From NCBI GenBank assembly GCA_016617785.1, contig JADILM010000010.1:558001-622000 (forward strand): a stretch of DNA of 64,000 nt, in the 5' to 3' direction. Shown piece by piece: positions 25,367 through 40,146 of the stretch. How positions within the stretch are numbered: the stretch's first letter is position 1; each line of letters begins with the position of its first letter. The position numbers were made by a program, and so were the translations under genes. The notes below the pieces were generated by a model. The model did no database searches and had not been told where the DNA came from. It worked only from the letters and a program-made list of their open reading frames with translations. Source of the DNA: Sporobolomyces roseus (Eukaryota > Basidiomycota > Microbotryomycetes > Sporidiobolales > Sporidiobolaceae).

Positions 25367-26958
25367 ATGTCCGTACCCACAAATGCTCCACCACCTATCG
25401 CAGCACCTGTTCGACCTCTCGTAGATCGCCGTCGTTCATCCTCGAGAGAACGAGGAGTACTTCATCGTCAATCTTCGTCTCAATCATCTGCTACTCTCCA
25501 ACATAGCCTGAGCGAAGGAGGACAAGGAGTAGCACCTCAACAACTCCGACCCGCTTTGAAATGGAACACTCAAAGTCCACAACCTCCCCAACATCAGATC
25601 AATATTGAACCTCCTACTCCAGCAGCAAACTCTCCTGTCAAAGACGCGGATCCTATGCAGGGTGGGTATGCGAGTTTCAGACCGAGGAGGGCGAGTGGTG
25701 GAGATAGTACGGGTGGGATGAGGAAGAGTTTGAGTGAGGTTTCGTTGGCTTCGAAAGGGTTGGACCCGAGCTACAGGAGAAGGGTTGGGTTTGATACATT
25801 CGGTGCGGGAAACGATCTAGAGGGTAAAGCGGTATCTACGGGAGGTGGAACTGGTGAGTCTCAGCAGTCCTCTTGAGTCTTGTTTGAGGGAAGCGAAGTG
25901 GGGGGAAGAGCTTTTCTTCCTCCTCGCTTGCTCCCAGGACGTTATATAGTTGTGACTATGCTGACTACTCGCTGTCTGCTTTCTCCGCAACAGGTGTGAC
26001 TTATTCTTTCACTCTATCGGCGAAATCCGCTCAATTCACGAGAACGAGATGGAGTCGAACTTTCTTGGTTTGTACCGATTTGAATGGTTCGTTACAGTCT
26101 TGTTTCGGACCAGCTTCTCTTGCTGATGCATCTTCGAGTCGCAATCGAACAGAATACTCTGTCAATGCTGTCAATTGGCTCCTCAAATCTTTAGCAGAAG
26201 ATAATGATGAAGTGGTCGTTTTGCGAGTCATTGAACCTGGGTCTTCGGCACACAATGCATGGAAGTCGAGTATGGAAGAGGCGAGGGATGAAGCGGAGGA
26301 TGTTTTGGAGGATCTGATGCAGAGGAATGCGGATGAGAAATCGGTATGCAACCTCTCATATTCAGCTCACGCGGAGGAATGAAAGCTGAGAAGAGTCGCC
26401 GCTGTATACAGATGTCCCTCGTCGTCGAATTCGCTATCGGAGAAATCGAAGAAACGATTCATCGAATGATCGAAATCTACAAACCTGATTCTCTCATTGT
26501 CGGAACTCGAGGTCGACCTGATTCTCTCATCAAATCAGCTTTCATGGGTTCGATCTCTAAGTGAGTCGTCTCGTTCCGCCTCTCTCGCCAGGATCTGAGC
26601 TGACCTCGGTTTCTTCGTTCTCCGCAGGTGGGCTGTCGCTCGTTGTCCCGTACCAGTCGTAGTCGTTCGACCGGATGACAAAGTACGAGAAAGTCTCGAA
26701 AGACGTTTACAAGATTCGAAACGAGGTCGATCCTACGTCTCTCTCCTCTCGCCTCAAGATCGAGAGAAACACCTCGTCACGAGCGGAGCATTCGGAGCTG
26801 CTCTCGAACGAACCGTCACTGCCCCCGCAGCTGGAGATAGGGAGAACGAGAACCAAGGTGGGAGGGTCGAGACGGCAGATGGTGAGAAAGCGAGTAAGAA
26901 GGAGAAGAAGAAGAAGGATAAAGGGAAAGAGTTCAAGAGGTTCGGGACTTTCAGTTAA
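25367..26958 (+). CDS. Universal stress protein (UspA domain) with long disordered N-terminus
   Basis: Five exons (25367-25853, 25994-26086, 26153-26343, 26412-26560, 26628-26958) give 416 residues. Residues 1-165 are disordered and rich in Ser, Pro and Gln, with likely phosphosites (RRRSSSRE, RKSLSEVS). The Usp fold follows with RTFLVCTDLNEYS, AVNWLLKSLAEDNDEVVVLRVIEPG, IYKPDSLIVGTRGR and SISKWAVARCPVPVVVVRP. The GTRGR and GS/W segments are the nucleotide-binding end. The 26087-26152 intron is read through in the open frame, but removing it restores the family strand TDLNEYSV. The C-terminus is Lys-rich (KKEKKKKDKGKEFKRF). It is probably a cytosolic ATP-binding stress protein. Confidence 0.88.
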
Positions 26959-27498
26959 ATAGCGAGGGGGAACTTCTCTCGGATGTATCACTGTCGGGAC
27001 CCCATCGTGTGTGTGCTTTACAAATGTTGCTGGAGTGCTCTGTTCTAAATCTTATCTTTTTCCGATTGTAACGATTATTGATCTTTCTCTCTTCCCTGCT
27101 CTCTAGTGATGCTCTGCGCCTCGTCCCGACAGCCTCGTCTCGATACTTCTACTGTAGCTCGACTTCGTTGTGATCATCTGGAAGCAGAGCTCGAAACAGA
27201 TGACTTTCTCAGCGTTTCGCACCTATTCAGCTCTGCTTCCCAGCGATTTCCTCGACTTCGGCAACACCGCTCGATCTTCGCTTCGATCCTGTCGGAGCGC
27301 GATTGACGCAGAGTGCAATGCAGCAGCACATGCAGGGTCGGCCGACGTCACTTGATGGAATTTGATCTAAAAACAGCTCTTTTTTTCGGGAGGGCAAAGT
27401 GGTGCTTGATCGCATTTTTGGATGACAGACTCGTCTCCTTCTCCTTCACTTCGACCGACTCCCGAACCGCTCTCAAACTGACCTCGAATCGTCTTAAG
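26959..27498. other. Intergenic region between Usp and sugar porter genes
   Basis: 3' flank and promoter. Short open frames are present but none shows coding character. Confidence 0.45.
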
Positions 27499-30400
27499 AT
27501 GGATGAAAAGCATCGACCTTCGAACCTCCGACACCTAGACTCGGAGGAAAGAAGGAATCGTTCATCCAACTCTCTCACCCATGTCAACTCATCTCACGGA
27601 TCAAACATGAGTGACCGCAAGAAGCAGAACAAGAAGCTTATGAATCCTCTCTAGTGAGTTCTGAATCACTTTGACTCGCCTCCTAGATTGAGCTGATTCT
27701 TCGTTCTTGATCGATCTCGCTCTCTCACTCTCACGCATTCTCAATTGTCGCACCCTCACCCTATTCTCTCGTACTCGCTCTCGTCACTACTCAAGCGGTA
27801 AATCGGAAGAGGAGCTTTATCGAGATGTCGACGAATTTGTCGAAAAGACGGGAATGCACGACATTCGCGATCTCCTCAAGAAGGCGGCTCTCGTCGCTCA
27901 AGACAAGAGTAACTTCGATCGACTCCCTCAGCTCGACGATCAGGAACGTCGTTTCTTGCGAGAAGAGACGGTGAGTCTAGTCGACTTTCCGATCTAGTCG
28001 GTTTTGGCTGAACTTTTTCTCCGAGCCGTTCAGACGCACAAATGGCGACAAACCAAGACACTATACTGTACGTCAAATACTACTTAGGAGGATAGGAGAA
28101 GAGCAGTAACTGATAAAGCTTTGTTTTTGTTCTCGCTTTTCTTTCTTCGCTCTCGCGTCCACTCTTACCCACCCTCCTGGCTGCTCTCCCCCGTCCTCAC
28201 AATCTATGTCCCTCTTCTACACGAGAGCAGTCCAAGTCTTCATGGCTTCGATGGCAGCTGTCGTTCAAGGAATGGTGAATTTTCTTCGTTTTCCCTGTTT
28301 CAAGCTCGTTCACTGCCCCCAAGAGCTGACGCTCGCTTCCTTTTTCGCAGGATGAGACCGTAATTAACGGCGCAAACCTCTTCTACCCCTCTCAGTTCGG
28401 TTAGTCAAGTTTTGGCTCGATCAGACGAAGTTTTCGCTCGGACCGTCTTCCCAACCTTTCCGAGCCTTCGTTAGCTTCTAGCTGATGCAGACCTCGTCGT
28501 CGTCGTCGTCGTCGACAGGCATTGGAACCGATTCACAGCACGACACACTTCTGGTAGGATTGGTCAATTCAGCACCCTATCTGTGCTCGGCAGTTTTTTC
28601 ATGCTGGCTCACTTATCCTCTCAATCGTTGGTTGGGTCGACGAGGGGCAATTTTCGTCTCTACTTTCTTTGCTGTGAGTACTGTGTCCTTGTCTCGACCA
28701 TTCCGTGATCACTGACCCAACCTCACCGTCGCAGGGAATTTGTTGCATTTGGAGCGCTCTCACCAACACCTGGTGGCATCTCTTCATTGCGAGGTTCTTC
28801 CTCGGCGTTGGGTAAGCATATCGTCCTTTCTCCTCTGTCGAAGTTCAGTTTTACCGATATGTTCGTTCTTTTGCCAGTATCGGACCTAAATCCGCTACCG
28901 TTCCCATTCTAACGTCCGAGATCTCGCCCACGTCGATCCGCGGTGCCCTCGTCATGCAATGGCAGGTGTGGGTAAGGCTCTTTTGTCATCTTCCATGCCT
29001 CTTCTCATCTTTCATGCCAAAGAAAAAAGCGAGCTCAACTTTTGTCTTTCCCTTCCTTCCGAACAGACCGCTTTTGGGATCATGCTCGGAACCGTCTCAA
29101 GTCTCATCTTTCAACGGGTACCCGACAAACCTGGAATCACCGGATTGAACTGGAGGTCAGTCGTGCTCTATCGAAACTCCTCGACGATTTCTGCGGGACA
29201 CAAGCTGAATCTCGTTTTGACTACAGGCTCATGCTCGGTTCAGCGTGTCTTCCTGCCATCATTGTCTGTGCACAAGTCTTCTTTACACCCGAATCGCCGC
29301 GATGGTTGATCGGAAGAGGAGAATATCGCAAAGCCTACGATTCCCTCCTTCGACTACGAAGGTCTCCCATTCAAGCTGCTATCGATCTCTACGGTACTGT
29401 GACCTCCCTCGTTCTTTTTGTTCCACTACGAGCTGACGCTCGCGTTCGCTCACAGGTATCTCGAAATCCCTCGAGGTCGAAGCAGAAGTTCAAGCAGCGC
29501 AACCTCGCAACCGAGTCTCTCAGCTGTTCATGGAGCCGAGGAATCGACGAGCTCTACTCGCTTCAACGATTCTCATGTTCGGTCAACGTGAGCTGAGACT
29601 TTCGAGTCGTCGAGGATACTGCGTCGATCAAGAAAGAGCTGACTTTTCGCATTTTCGCAGAATTCTGTGGTGTCAATGCTATTGCTTACTACAGGTGAGC
29701 TCAGACAGTCCTCCTACCTGCTATCTCGCTCGGTCGAAGCTGACGTTGTCGCACCTTGAGCAGTTCCAACATTTTCCGTGAGTACTCCACCATCGCCTTC
29801 CTCGAAGAGGTCGCATCCCGCATGAGAGCTACATACTGACGCTGAAGGATCCGCTATAGGCAATACCGGTGCATCGATCACGAAGTCGCTTTTGGGTAGT
29901 TTCGGTTACGGGCTGCTCAAGTACGTCTCCCTCTCTCGTGACCGATCAAGGGCTAGTAGCTGATGCAATTCCCATTCAATAGCTGGGTTTTTGCTCTACC
30001 AGCCTTGTGCGTCTCTTCTGATGTCCTGTCATTCTCGCTCGAGCTGACTTCTTCGCCTTGTCTTCGCCATTTCAGCCTCACGATCGATACTTTCGGGAGA
30101 AGAAGCTTGTTGCTATTCTCTTTCCCCTTCGTACGCCCTCGGATCAATCTCTTCAAACGTTACGAGGTGGAGTAGCTGATTCGGATTTCGTCGCCTGTTC
30201 TCAGCTGTCCCTCACACTTTTCGGAGCTGGATCGGGCTTCTTCATCACTTCGCAACAAGGACAACTAGCTATGGTCGTGACCTTCGTATACCTCTTCACA
30301 TGCTTCTACAGTTGTAAGTACCGATCTCTCTCTCTCCCTCCCTGCAGGGCATGCGCGAACTGATCGCTCTTCTCTCGTTTTCTCTATTACCGATCGGTTT

Positions 30401-31055
30401 CGCATCGCTCTTCATACAGCTTCAATGGGTCCTGTTCCTTTCCTCCTCTCTAGTGAATCATATCCGCTTTCCGTCCGAGAGGTGAGTCAATCGCTTTCTT
30501 CCTGCGAAAGCTCTCATTCTTCGTTACTGATTCAAATCCGCTTTCTTCGACTTTAGATCGGAATGTCTCTTGCAACAGCTACAACCTGGCTCTTCAATTT
30601 CATCAGTGAGCGAATGCCTGAATCTCGATTCTCTCTGCAACCTGTCTGACTAGATACGATGTTTTTTTTTCACAGTCGCCCTCGTCTTCCCCTTGATGCT
30701 CGTCGCGCTCAAGTCGTACGGAGCGTTCTACTTCTTCGCAGGATGGAACTTCATCCTCTTCTTCCTCGTCCTCATGTTTGTACCCGAGACGGAACAACGA
30801 TCTCTCGAAGAATTGGACGAAGTATTTTCCATGTCGACTATGCGTCTCGCTCGTTACGGTCTTGCAACCCCCGGTCACCAGTTCAAGGTAGGCCTCTCGT
30901 CTACTGGTCTGTCATGGTTCAAGTGAGCTGATCACCTCTAATCGCCGTCGCAGCGCATCGTTCTTCGTCGAGATGTCAAGCGAAGTCAATTGTTCGACCA
31001 CGACTCGTCGGAAGAGAAGGATACTCCCGAGATCGAACATCGCGAGAAAGTGTAG
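27499..31055 (+). CDS. MFS sugar porter with 21 exons
   Basis: Exons: 27499-27653, 27796-27970, 28034-28067, 28231-28274, 28351-28399, 28519-28673, 28735-28811, 28878-28971, 29067-29155, 29227-29393, 29456-29587, 29661-29694, 29764-29777, 29860-29920, 29983-30006, 30076-30130, 30205-30313, 30420-30481, 30557-30605, 30676-30887 and 30954-31055. All phases close, giving 630 residues. A hydrophilic N-terminus of about 125 residues precedes the 12-helix transporter. Signatures are VVQGMDETVINGANLFYP, NRWLGRRGAIF, ARFFLGVGIGPKSATVP, FTPESPRWLIGRGEYRKA, GVNAIAYYSSNIF, DTFGRRSLLL and FVPETEQRSLEELDEVF. These are sugar porter family motifs (PESPR and PETE included). It probably takes up hexoses or polyols at the plasma membrane; the substrate cannot be told from sequence. 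Confidence 0.93.
28494..28514 (+). repeat. (TCG)7 trinucleotide run in an intron
   Basis: Seven tandem TCG units sit just before the acceptor of intron 5 of the sugar porter gene, between the CTGATG branch-like site and the ACAG. Length variation here would change branch-to-acceptor distance. Confidence 0.8.
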
Positions 31056-31366
31056 GAAGTAGTCATGTTGCTGTACATAGTGTAACCTTTGTTTCCGTGT
31101 TACCCTAGTCCTTGCGAAGTTTTTCCCGAGACCTCTTGCGAAGAGTCCATTGACTCGTACGAAAGGGTTACTGCCCTTGACTCAGTAGTATCGGCAGTAT
31201 GCATCAAGAGCCTCATCCTCTTGCTGTCGTCGACTTTTCCGACGAAATAGAGCGAATTTCCTGCGACACACCCGGAAAATATGAAGCGATGGATTACGAT
31301 AATCTTGATCTCCCATCTCCCGCCTTCTCCCTCTCGAACTTACGAATTATCCTGCTCAAACGCAAG
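31056..31366. other. Intergenic, possible 5' extension of next gene
   Basis: Holds the sugar porter 3' flank and the promoter of the oxidoreductase gene. An in-frame ATG at 31199 could extend the oxidoreductase by 56 residues. That extension is acidic and not family-like, so the ATG at 31367 was preferred. Confidence 0.45.
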
Positions 31367-33632
31367 ATGGTCGCACTCACAAGATTACCTACAAAGAATG
31401 TAGTGGTTATCGGTGCTAGCTATGGTGAGTCCTTCACCCACTCTTCTCTACTAAAAGCCAAGAAGGGGAAACTCATCTCGCTCTCTCTCACGACAACAGC
31501 TGGAGCGCGTGCTGCAGAGCTTTTATCTAGAACATTACCTTCTACTCACAGAGTCGTAGTCATTGATCGTCAGAGGTGAGCCCTTTCTATTCATTTCGGC
31601 CGCGGCTGGATCCTTCTTTCCGCCTGATCCCGACAACGAGAAAGTTGCTGACCTCGTTCAAATCACTCTTTGATATAGTCATTTCAATCGTGAGTGCTTC
31701 TCGAAGTTATCGCACGAGTCGCTGGTGGACTATTCGGCGAAATGGAAAAAGTTGGGAGAACGGTCGAGGTGATTCTTTGCAGGACAGGCTATGAGGAAAA
31801 GCGCTAGACGGGAGCAGATGTATCAGCTGCTGTTATGGGACGAGCTTCGCTAACTCTGCTCGTCTTATTCCCTCTTTCGCAGATTTATACCTTCATCCTC
31901 GGTAACCTCTTGCTCCTTTCCTGACTTTCACGGCACCTTTACTGACAAAGCAAATACTTCAAACAGTGTCAGCGTCGTTCCAGGTCACGCCCGCAAGGTG
32001 TTCGTCCCGTACAAGACTTTACTTCCCGCCGAAACCGATCCTCGACCAGCAGGTCATGTCCTCATTCACGCTTCTGCGACCAAGATCACCGACCAGTACA
32101 TTGAGCTTGACCGGGACTTGCTCGATCATGAACGAGATATGGAAGGTGATGAAGAAGAGGTCGAAAAGTTGACGGAGGAACTTGAGGATGCGAAACTTGA
32201 TGCTGTCAAGAGTAAGAAGTCTCTCGCTGGAAGACGGATCAAGTGGGATTACATGGTTTATGCAAGTCATCGCTTTTATCATTCTCTGGGTGCAGCTGGT
32301 CTGACACAGCACTCGATTTCAGGCCCTCGGCTGCACTCTACCTCCGCCATTGTACTCGCTAGCTCGAACGAAGAAGACCGGTGTCGCCTTCCTCGAGGTG
32401 AGCTTCTCTACCACCCTTCCGACCACAATGCTTGAGCTAACAATTCCCACCTCTAGGCTCAACAAGCGACTATTTCATCAGCTTCTTCGATTCTGATCGC
32501 AGGAGGAGGAGCTCTCGGTATTCAATACGCCAGCGATATCGCCGACCTCTACAACAACCCCGAGAACGAGCATCATCTCCCCGAATCCTGTCGACCAGCA
32601 AAGAAGAAGCGCATCACGATCGTTCATTCTCGAGACCGCTTCTTGCCTTTGTACAAGCAAGAAGTTCACGATGAAGTCCTGCGGAGACTGGAGGAACTCG
32701 GGGTAGACGTCGTGTTGGGTGAGAGATTGACCCTACCAGAGGAGGATAAATTGGGAGAGATGAAACGAGTAGTGACGAGTACTGGAAAAGTTATCGAATA
32801 TGATTTACTCGTGGGTCCCACCCCTCTATCAGTCTTCTCATCTTCTGTACTGATGAAGAGTATAATCGAATGTGATAGATGAGATGTACGGGTCAAAAAC
32901 CGAATTCACAACTAATGAGGGATTTCTTACCGGAAGCAATCAACGATCATGGATTCGTCAAGGTTCGCTCGACTCTACAAATCGACGCATCAAATGTCTC
33001 GCCGAAACGGTTTAGCGAGAAATTGGATCGGATCTACCCTATCGGAGATGTAAGTTTTTCCGTTTCGCTCAACACCCACGTCGATCCTCATTCAACCGGT
33101 CCCCCTCCCGTACTCTGTGCTCTGCTGAGATCTTCTGACTGACTTACCTGTCAATTGTGATAGGTCGCCGACGCTGGAGTCATTAAAGCAGGACACACAG
33201 GCTGGAATCAAGCCGGAGTCGTCGTTCAAAACATTATGTGTAGTCTAGCACCTGACTACCTCGACCCTACAACGGAGGAACTGAACAGGAACGGGAAGAA
33301 GGAGTTCAAGTTGACGGAATATGAGAAGAGTCCTCCTCAAATCAAAGTCACTTTGGGTCTCGTGCGTTTCACCTCATCTTTTCCCTATCTCCCTCCATCC
33401 TCTGTTATTTGGCGACAGAGCAGCACGCTCTATCGCTCGCCTGAAAGTGCAGGAGAACTGACGAAGTGTATTTCCTCGTTCTGCGAAACAGCGACATTCC
33501 GTTTCCGAGCTTCTCCCCTCAATGGATGCGAAAGAGACTCAAATCAAGATCTCGGACGAAGGCAAGGTTGACGGACACTACGATGCGATCTGGAGGAATA
33601 TGGGAGCGGATCCTAGCGACCTTGACGCTTAG
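31367..33632 (+). CDS. FSP1/AIFM2-like NAD(P)H:quinone oxidoreductase
   Basis: Ten exons (31367-31424, 31500-31575, 31679-31689, 31883-31901, 31967-32261, 32323-32397, 32457-32810, 32879-33049, 33164-33361, 33492-33632) give 465 residues. It is an FAD-dependent pyridine-nucleotide oxidoreductase of the apoptosis-inducing-factor-like/NDH-2 group. The N-terminal FAD fold is KNVVVIGASYGGARAAELL. YMVYALGCTLPPPL lies at the centre, the second dinucleotide fold is ILIAGGGALGIQYASDIA, and the FAD-contact segment is RIYPIGDVADAGVIKAGH. Exons 3 and 4 are only 11 and 19 bases. The intron after exon 5 starts with GC (32262, GCAAGT) instead of GT. Likely role: reduction of membrane quinones at the expense of NAD(P)H. 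Confidence 0.9.
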
Positions 33633-33864
33633 AAGATCCGCGTCTTGCGATTGCGAGGAGGGAATATGGTCCTCTGTAGATAGCTATACCCTCTTGTTTT
33701 GTGCTTAGATGCTGTTTGTCTGCAATATCCTCATGTCTCTGTTGAATTCCAGGGCTTCTGCGACTTTATCCGATTTTGGGAGAGTTCGGAGGTCGTTGCG
33801 AAGCGCCGAAATCGCAAGTTGATTTCCTCACTTCACTTCTCTTCGGAGACTCAAAGTCAGAGCT

Positions 33865-35835
33865 ATGCTCGTATCACTACTAGCTCTGCCTGTTCTATCT
33901 GTACTCGCTCAAGCCCAATCTATCTCCTCCTTATCCGCTCATTCCCTCCTCGAAGACGTTCCAGCACTCCCTCTCGGCCTGTATCGACACTTGAAGACAG
34001 CAGAGGATGCTGAACTAGCTCTACAGAAGCTCGACTACACCTCGAGCCATTCAGAGCAGCTTCCCTTCCTCTCTTCCTCCTCCTCGTCTTTCCCGCCCTA
34101 CTACTTCGAGCAACTCGTTTCGCACGACCCTGACGTACCCTCAAACTCTACTTTCCAGCAGCGGTACTGGTTTGATGCATCGCATTACAAGAAAGGAGGC
34201 CCAGTCTTCTTGCTCGACGCAGGAGAGACGAATGGAGAGGGAAGGATCCCATTCCTGGAGAAGGGGATATTGCGGATCTTGAGTCAAGCGACAGGTGGAA
34301 TAGGAATAGTATTCGAACATCGATACTGTTAGTAGCGCGAAATTGTCAAATTCCTTCTTTTCGCAAATACTGATGTTTCGAGTTTCGAGTTTCTGATTAG
34401 ACGGTGAATCGTTCCCTACGAAGAACTTGACGACCGATTCCTATCGTTTTCTTACCACCCTCCAGTCGATTCAAGACACCAACTATTTCGCACAGAACGT
34501 CGTTCTACCAGGTCTAGAGGACGTCGACTTGTCGCCCAAGAAGACTCCTTGGATTCGTTATGGGGGGAGTTACGCTGGTGCAACGACGGCATTAGCGAGG
34601 AAGCTTTACCCCGAGATCTGGTGGGGAGGAATCGCTTCGAGTGCAGTTACGACAGCAATCATCGATTACTGGGAGTACTACAAACCGATCCAAGAACACG
34701 CTCCTCCCGATTGCATCTCTCAACTACAGAACCACACTGCCGCTATCGACTCTCTCCTCGCACTCAAGAACACTTTCCTCACTTCCTCCCTTAAGACCTA
34801 CTTTGGGCTTCCGAACGTCACCAACGATGCAGATTTCGTCAACGCCCTCACGATCCCACTCGGTAGTTGGCAAGCTAGGAATTGGGATCCTAAAGTAGGC
34901 AGCAACAAGACTTTCTATCGATTCTGTGATGCCCTCACTAGCAACTCGACCACTTCCTCCTCTTCCTCCTCTTCTCCAATCGATTTCCTCTTCCCTTCCT
35001 GGCCCTCAAACCCTCGCAAGCAATTAGCAGCGTTCAAAAACTACGCAAATTACATCAAAGAACACGTCGCATCTCGCTGTCCCGAAGGAGTAGAGCAAGA
35101 CTTGTGTTTCGGAACGGAGTTGTATGAAGGGGATGGATTGGAAGAAGCACCTTGGAAATCATGGAGTTATCAATTCTGTACGGAATGGGGATACTTCATT
35201 GGGAGAGCTCCGGAAGGTCACCCTTCAATCGTTTCGAGGTTGTTGACGCCAGAGTACACGGGTCAGATTTGTCAAAAGGCGTTTCCAAAGGGAGAATTGA
35301 ACGGTGAGCTCGCTTCTCTTTAATCAGCGTCTGAAGTAGTACGCTGATGGTTGAGATGTATCACAGCTGTTCCCGCACTCCCGAATGTCACTCAGATCAA
35401 TCAGTATGGATCGTTCGACCTGAGTTATCCTCGATTAGCTTTCATCGACGGATCTGCAGATCGTTCGTTTCCCTTTCTCTTTCTCGCTCTATCACTTAAT
35501 CGTATCTGACACTCCTCGCTCTGCTAGCTTGGATCTACGCAACTCCTCATTCGCCTCACGCGAACAAGCGGAAAGATACTTTACGAAAACCGTTCAAAAT
35601 CATTCCCGAAGTGAGTCCTCACCTACTCCTCATCATGCTGTCTCGTACACTGACTCGTCTCGAATCGTCGTAGGGCGTGCATCATTGGGACGAAAACGGC
35701 TTATCCGACCCCTCTTCCGAGCCTGGGGAGATTCAGAAGATTCATCACGAAGAAATCGAGTTTGTTCGATCTTGGTTGAAAGAATGGAAAGGTCGAGGGA
35801 AGTGGAAGATGGATCCTTCTCGCAAAGACTCCTAG
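33865..35835 (+). CDS. Secreted serine carboxypeptidase, peptidase family S28
   Basis: Five exons (33865-34327, 34401-35303, 35367-35462, 35528-35610, 35674-35835) give 568 residues. A signal peptide (LVSLLALPVLSVLAQAQS) leads into the S28 fold with the start motif FQQRYWFDASHYK and GGPVFLLDAGET. GIVFEHRYYGESFPT follows, with the nucleophile in RYGGSYAGATTAL, the Asp in FIDGSADPWIYATPHSP and the His in EGVHHWDENG. Family members cleave C-terminal residues after proline and act extracellularly or in the vacuole. Several NxT/S sites are present. The gene ends 58 bases from the stop of the convergent PRMT gene, so their 3' UTRs must overlap. Confidence 0.93.
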
Positions 35836-35893
35836 ACTCGACAGGAGTGTAGATGAATGTTTATTATTTGTCAATGAGATTGGCAGTATTCTC

Positions 35894-38090
<2,197 letters not shown>

Positions 38091-38611
38091 CTGTCGAGTT
38101 GGAGAATCGGCTGGGTGAGGTGACTTGATGGGGAGGAAGGGAAAGTGCGAGAAAGCTCACTCGAATAGCTTTGAGCAAATGAAAGGGGAATTTGAATGAA
38201 CTCGAAGGTTTCAGGCTCGCTCTTTTCCCTCCGTCTCGTTTCTCTCCCAGCACCCGACAGTGTACGTTCGATTGCATCAATAGCATCTACAGACTCTACA
38301 ATCAAATCAAGCAGGCGGGCAAAGTTCAGCGAGCAGTATTGGAAGTGATGGGAAAAATGCAAACGCAGATTAAGAGATGGATTTAAGCAGCGGAACAGAC
38401 CAGGGATGATCAAAGAATGGTTGGGTAGCAGTTGATGAAGGTTACACAGGAAGATGGAGGCGTCAATGGAGCCCAGGAGAGACGAGATGAGTAGTTCTCA
38501 CCTCCCTTCGAACATGCAGCTAATTTCTTCCCTTTCATCCTCCTTCGTCTACTCTCTCTCCTCGCTACAAATCGACTGTTGTATCGGTACGATCCATTCG
38601 AAAACAGAATA

Positions 38612-40146
38612 ATGGCATCCCGTCCCGTCGTCCAGGTTCGTTCGCTCGAAGGCGAGTCGACTAGCACTCTTCCCCTTCGTAAGTCTACTCTCTACTCTCC
38701 TTTGCTTCTCCCCCTCTCTGCTCTTTCGAGATGAACCTATCCCGAGATGAAGCTATCCCGAGAAATCGAGCTCCATTTGGTCGAAGAACCCAAACTGACT
38801 ATACTTTTCCTCGTTTCTAGCTGCCGTCTTCACCGCTCCCATCCGTTCGGATGTCGTCGCGCAGATCCACAAGTCGATCGCCAAGAACAGACGTCAACCT
38901 TACTCCGTTGCTGAGAACGCTGGCCACCAAACCTCTGCTGAATCGTGGGGTACCGGTCGTGCTGTCGCCCGTATCCCTCGTGTCGGAGGAGGAGGAACTC
39001 ACCGATCTGGACAAGCCGCTTTCGGTAACATGTGCAGAGGTGGACGCATGTTCGCTCCTACCAAGATCTGGCGCAAGTGGCACGTCAAGGTCAACCAGAA
39101 CCAACGTCGATTCGCCGTAGTTTCTGCCGTTGCCGCCACCGCCGTCCCTTCGCTCGTCCTCGCCCGTGGACACAAGATCGAAGGTGTCTCCGAGATCCCC
39201 CTCGTCGTCTCTTCCTCGGTCGAGTCGATCCAAAAGACCAAGGAGGCCGTCGCCGCCCTTCAAGGTCTCCAAGCTCACGCTGATGTCGCCAAGGTCATCG
39301 CTTCGAAGAAGGTTCGCGCCGGTTCCGGAAAAGCCCGTAACCGCAAGTACCGTCAACGACGTGGTCCCCTCGTCATCTACGGAGAGGACAAGGGTCTCGT
39401 CAAGGCTTTCCGAAACATTCCCGGAGTCGAGACTGCCAACGTTCGTTCCCTCAACCTCCTCACCCTCGCTCCCGGAGGTCACCTCGGTCGATTCGTCATC
39501 TGGACCGAGTCTGCTTTCGCTCAACTTGACGAAGTTTTCGGTACCTTCGACAAGCCCTCTACCCTCAAGAACGGTTACAAGCTTCCTCTTTCCAAGGTGA
39601 GCCCGCTTTCTCTTCATCATTGTGCTCGAGATCAACGAGGGCGTTGAATTGCTTCGGGCGAGAGGAGCTTCGAGAGCGTTGAACTGATCAAATTTCTCGT
39701 TTTTTTTCCTCAGGTTACCTCGACCAACATCTCCGACGTCATCTCTTCTGAGGAGATCCAGGCTGTCGTCCGTGGTCCCCTCGGTGGAGCCAACACCAAG
39801 CGAGCTATTTCCCAACGCAAGAACCCTCTCAAGGTGAGAAAACGAAATTTTCGATATTTTTTCCCGGCAAAGCTGACTGTTCTCCTACTCCTGAAACCGT
39901 GTAGAACCGAGCCGTCCTCTTCCGCATGAACCCTTGTAAGTCTTTTGTCCTCCCTTCTGAGCTCACGCGCAAGTCGCAAGTCGTTGACCTCGTTTTTCTT
40001 TCTTCCCTTTAGACGCCAAGACCCAAATCCGATCTGCTCTCGCTGCTGAGGCCAAGGCTAAGGCTGGAAAGGAGAAGGCTCCCGGGCACAAGCAAGAGCG
40101 CATCAAGGCCTCTGCTGAATGGCAAAAGTCGCTCCTCTCCGCCTAA
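38612..40146 (+). CDS. RPL4: 60S ribosomal protein L4 (uL4)
   Basis: Five exons (38612-38678, 38821-39596, 39714-39833, 39905-39935, 40013-40146) give 375 residues. Family blocks include the start [13 protein letters not shown] and [11 protein letters not shown], the extended loop [51 protein letters not shown] and [12 protein letters not shown]. Codon use is strongly biased (many AAG, GTC, CTC), as expected for a highly expressed gene. It is a structural protein of the large subunit lining the exit tunnel. The PRMT3-like gene on the other strand starts about 520 bases upstream, so the two share a promoter region. Confidence 0.96.
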
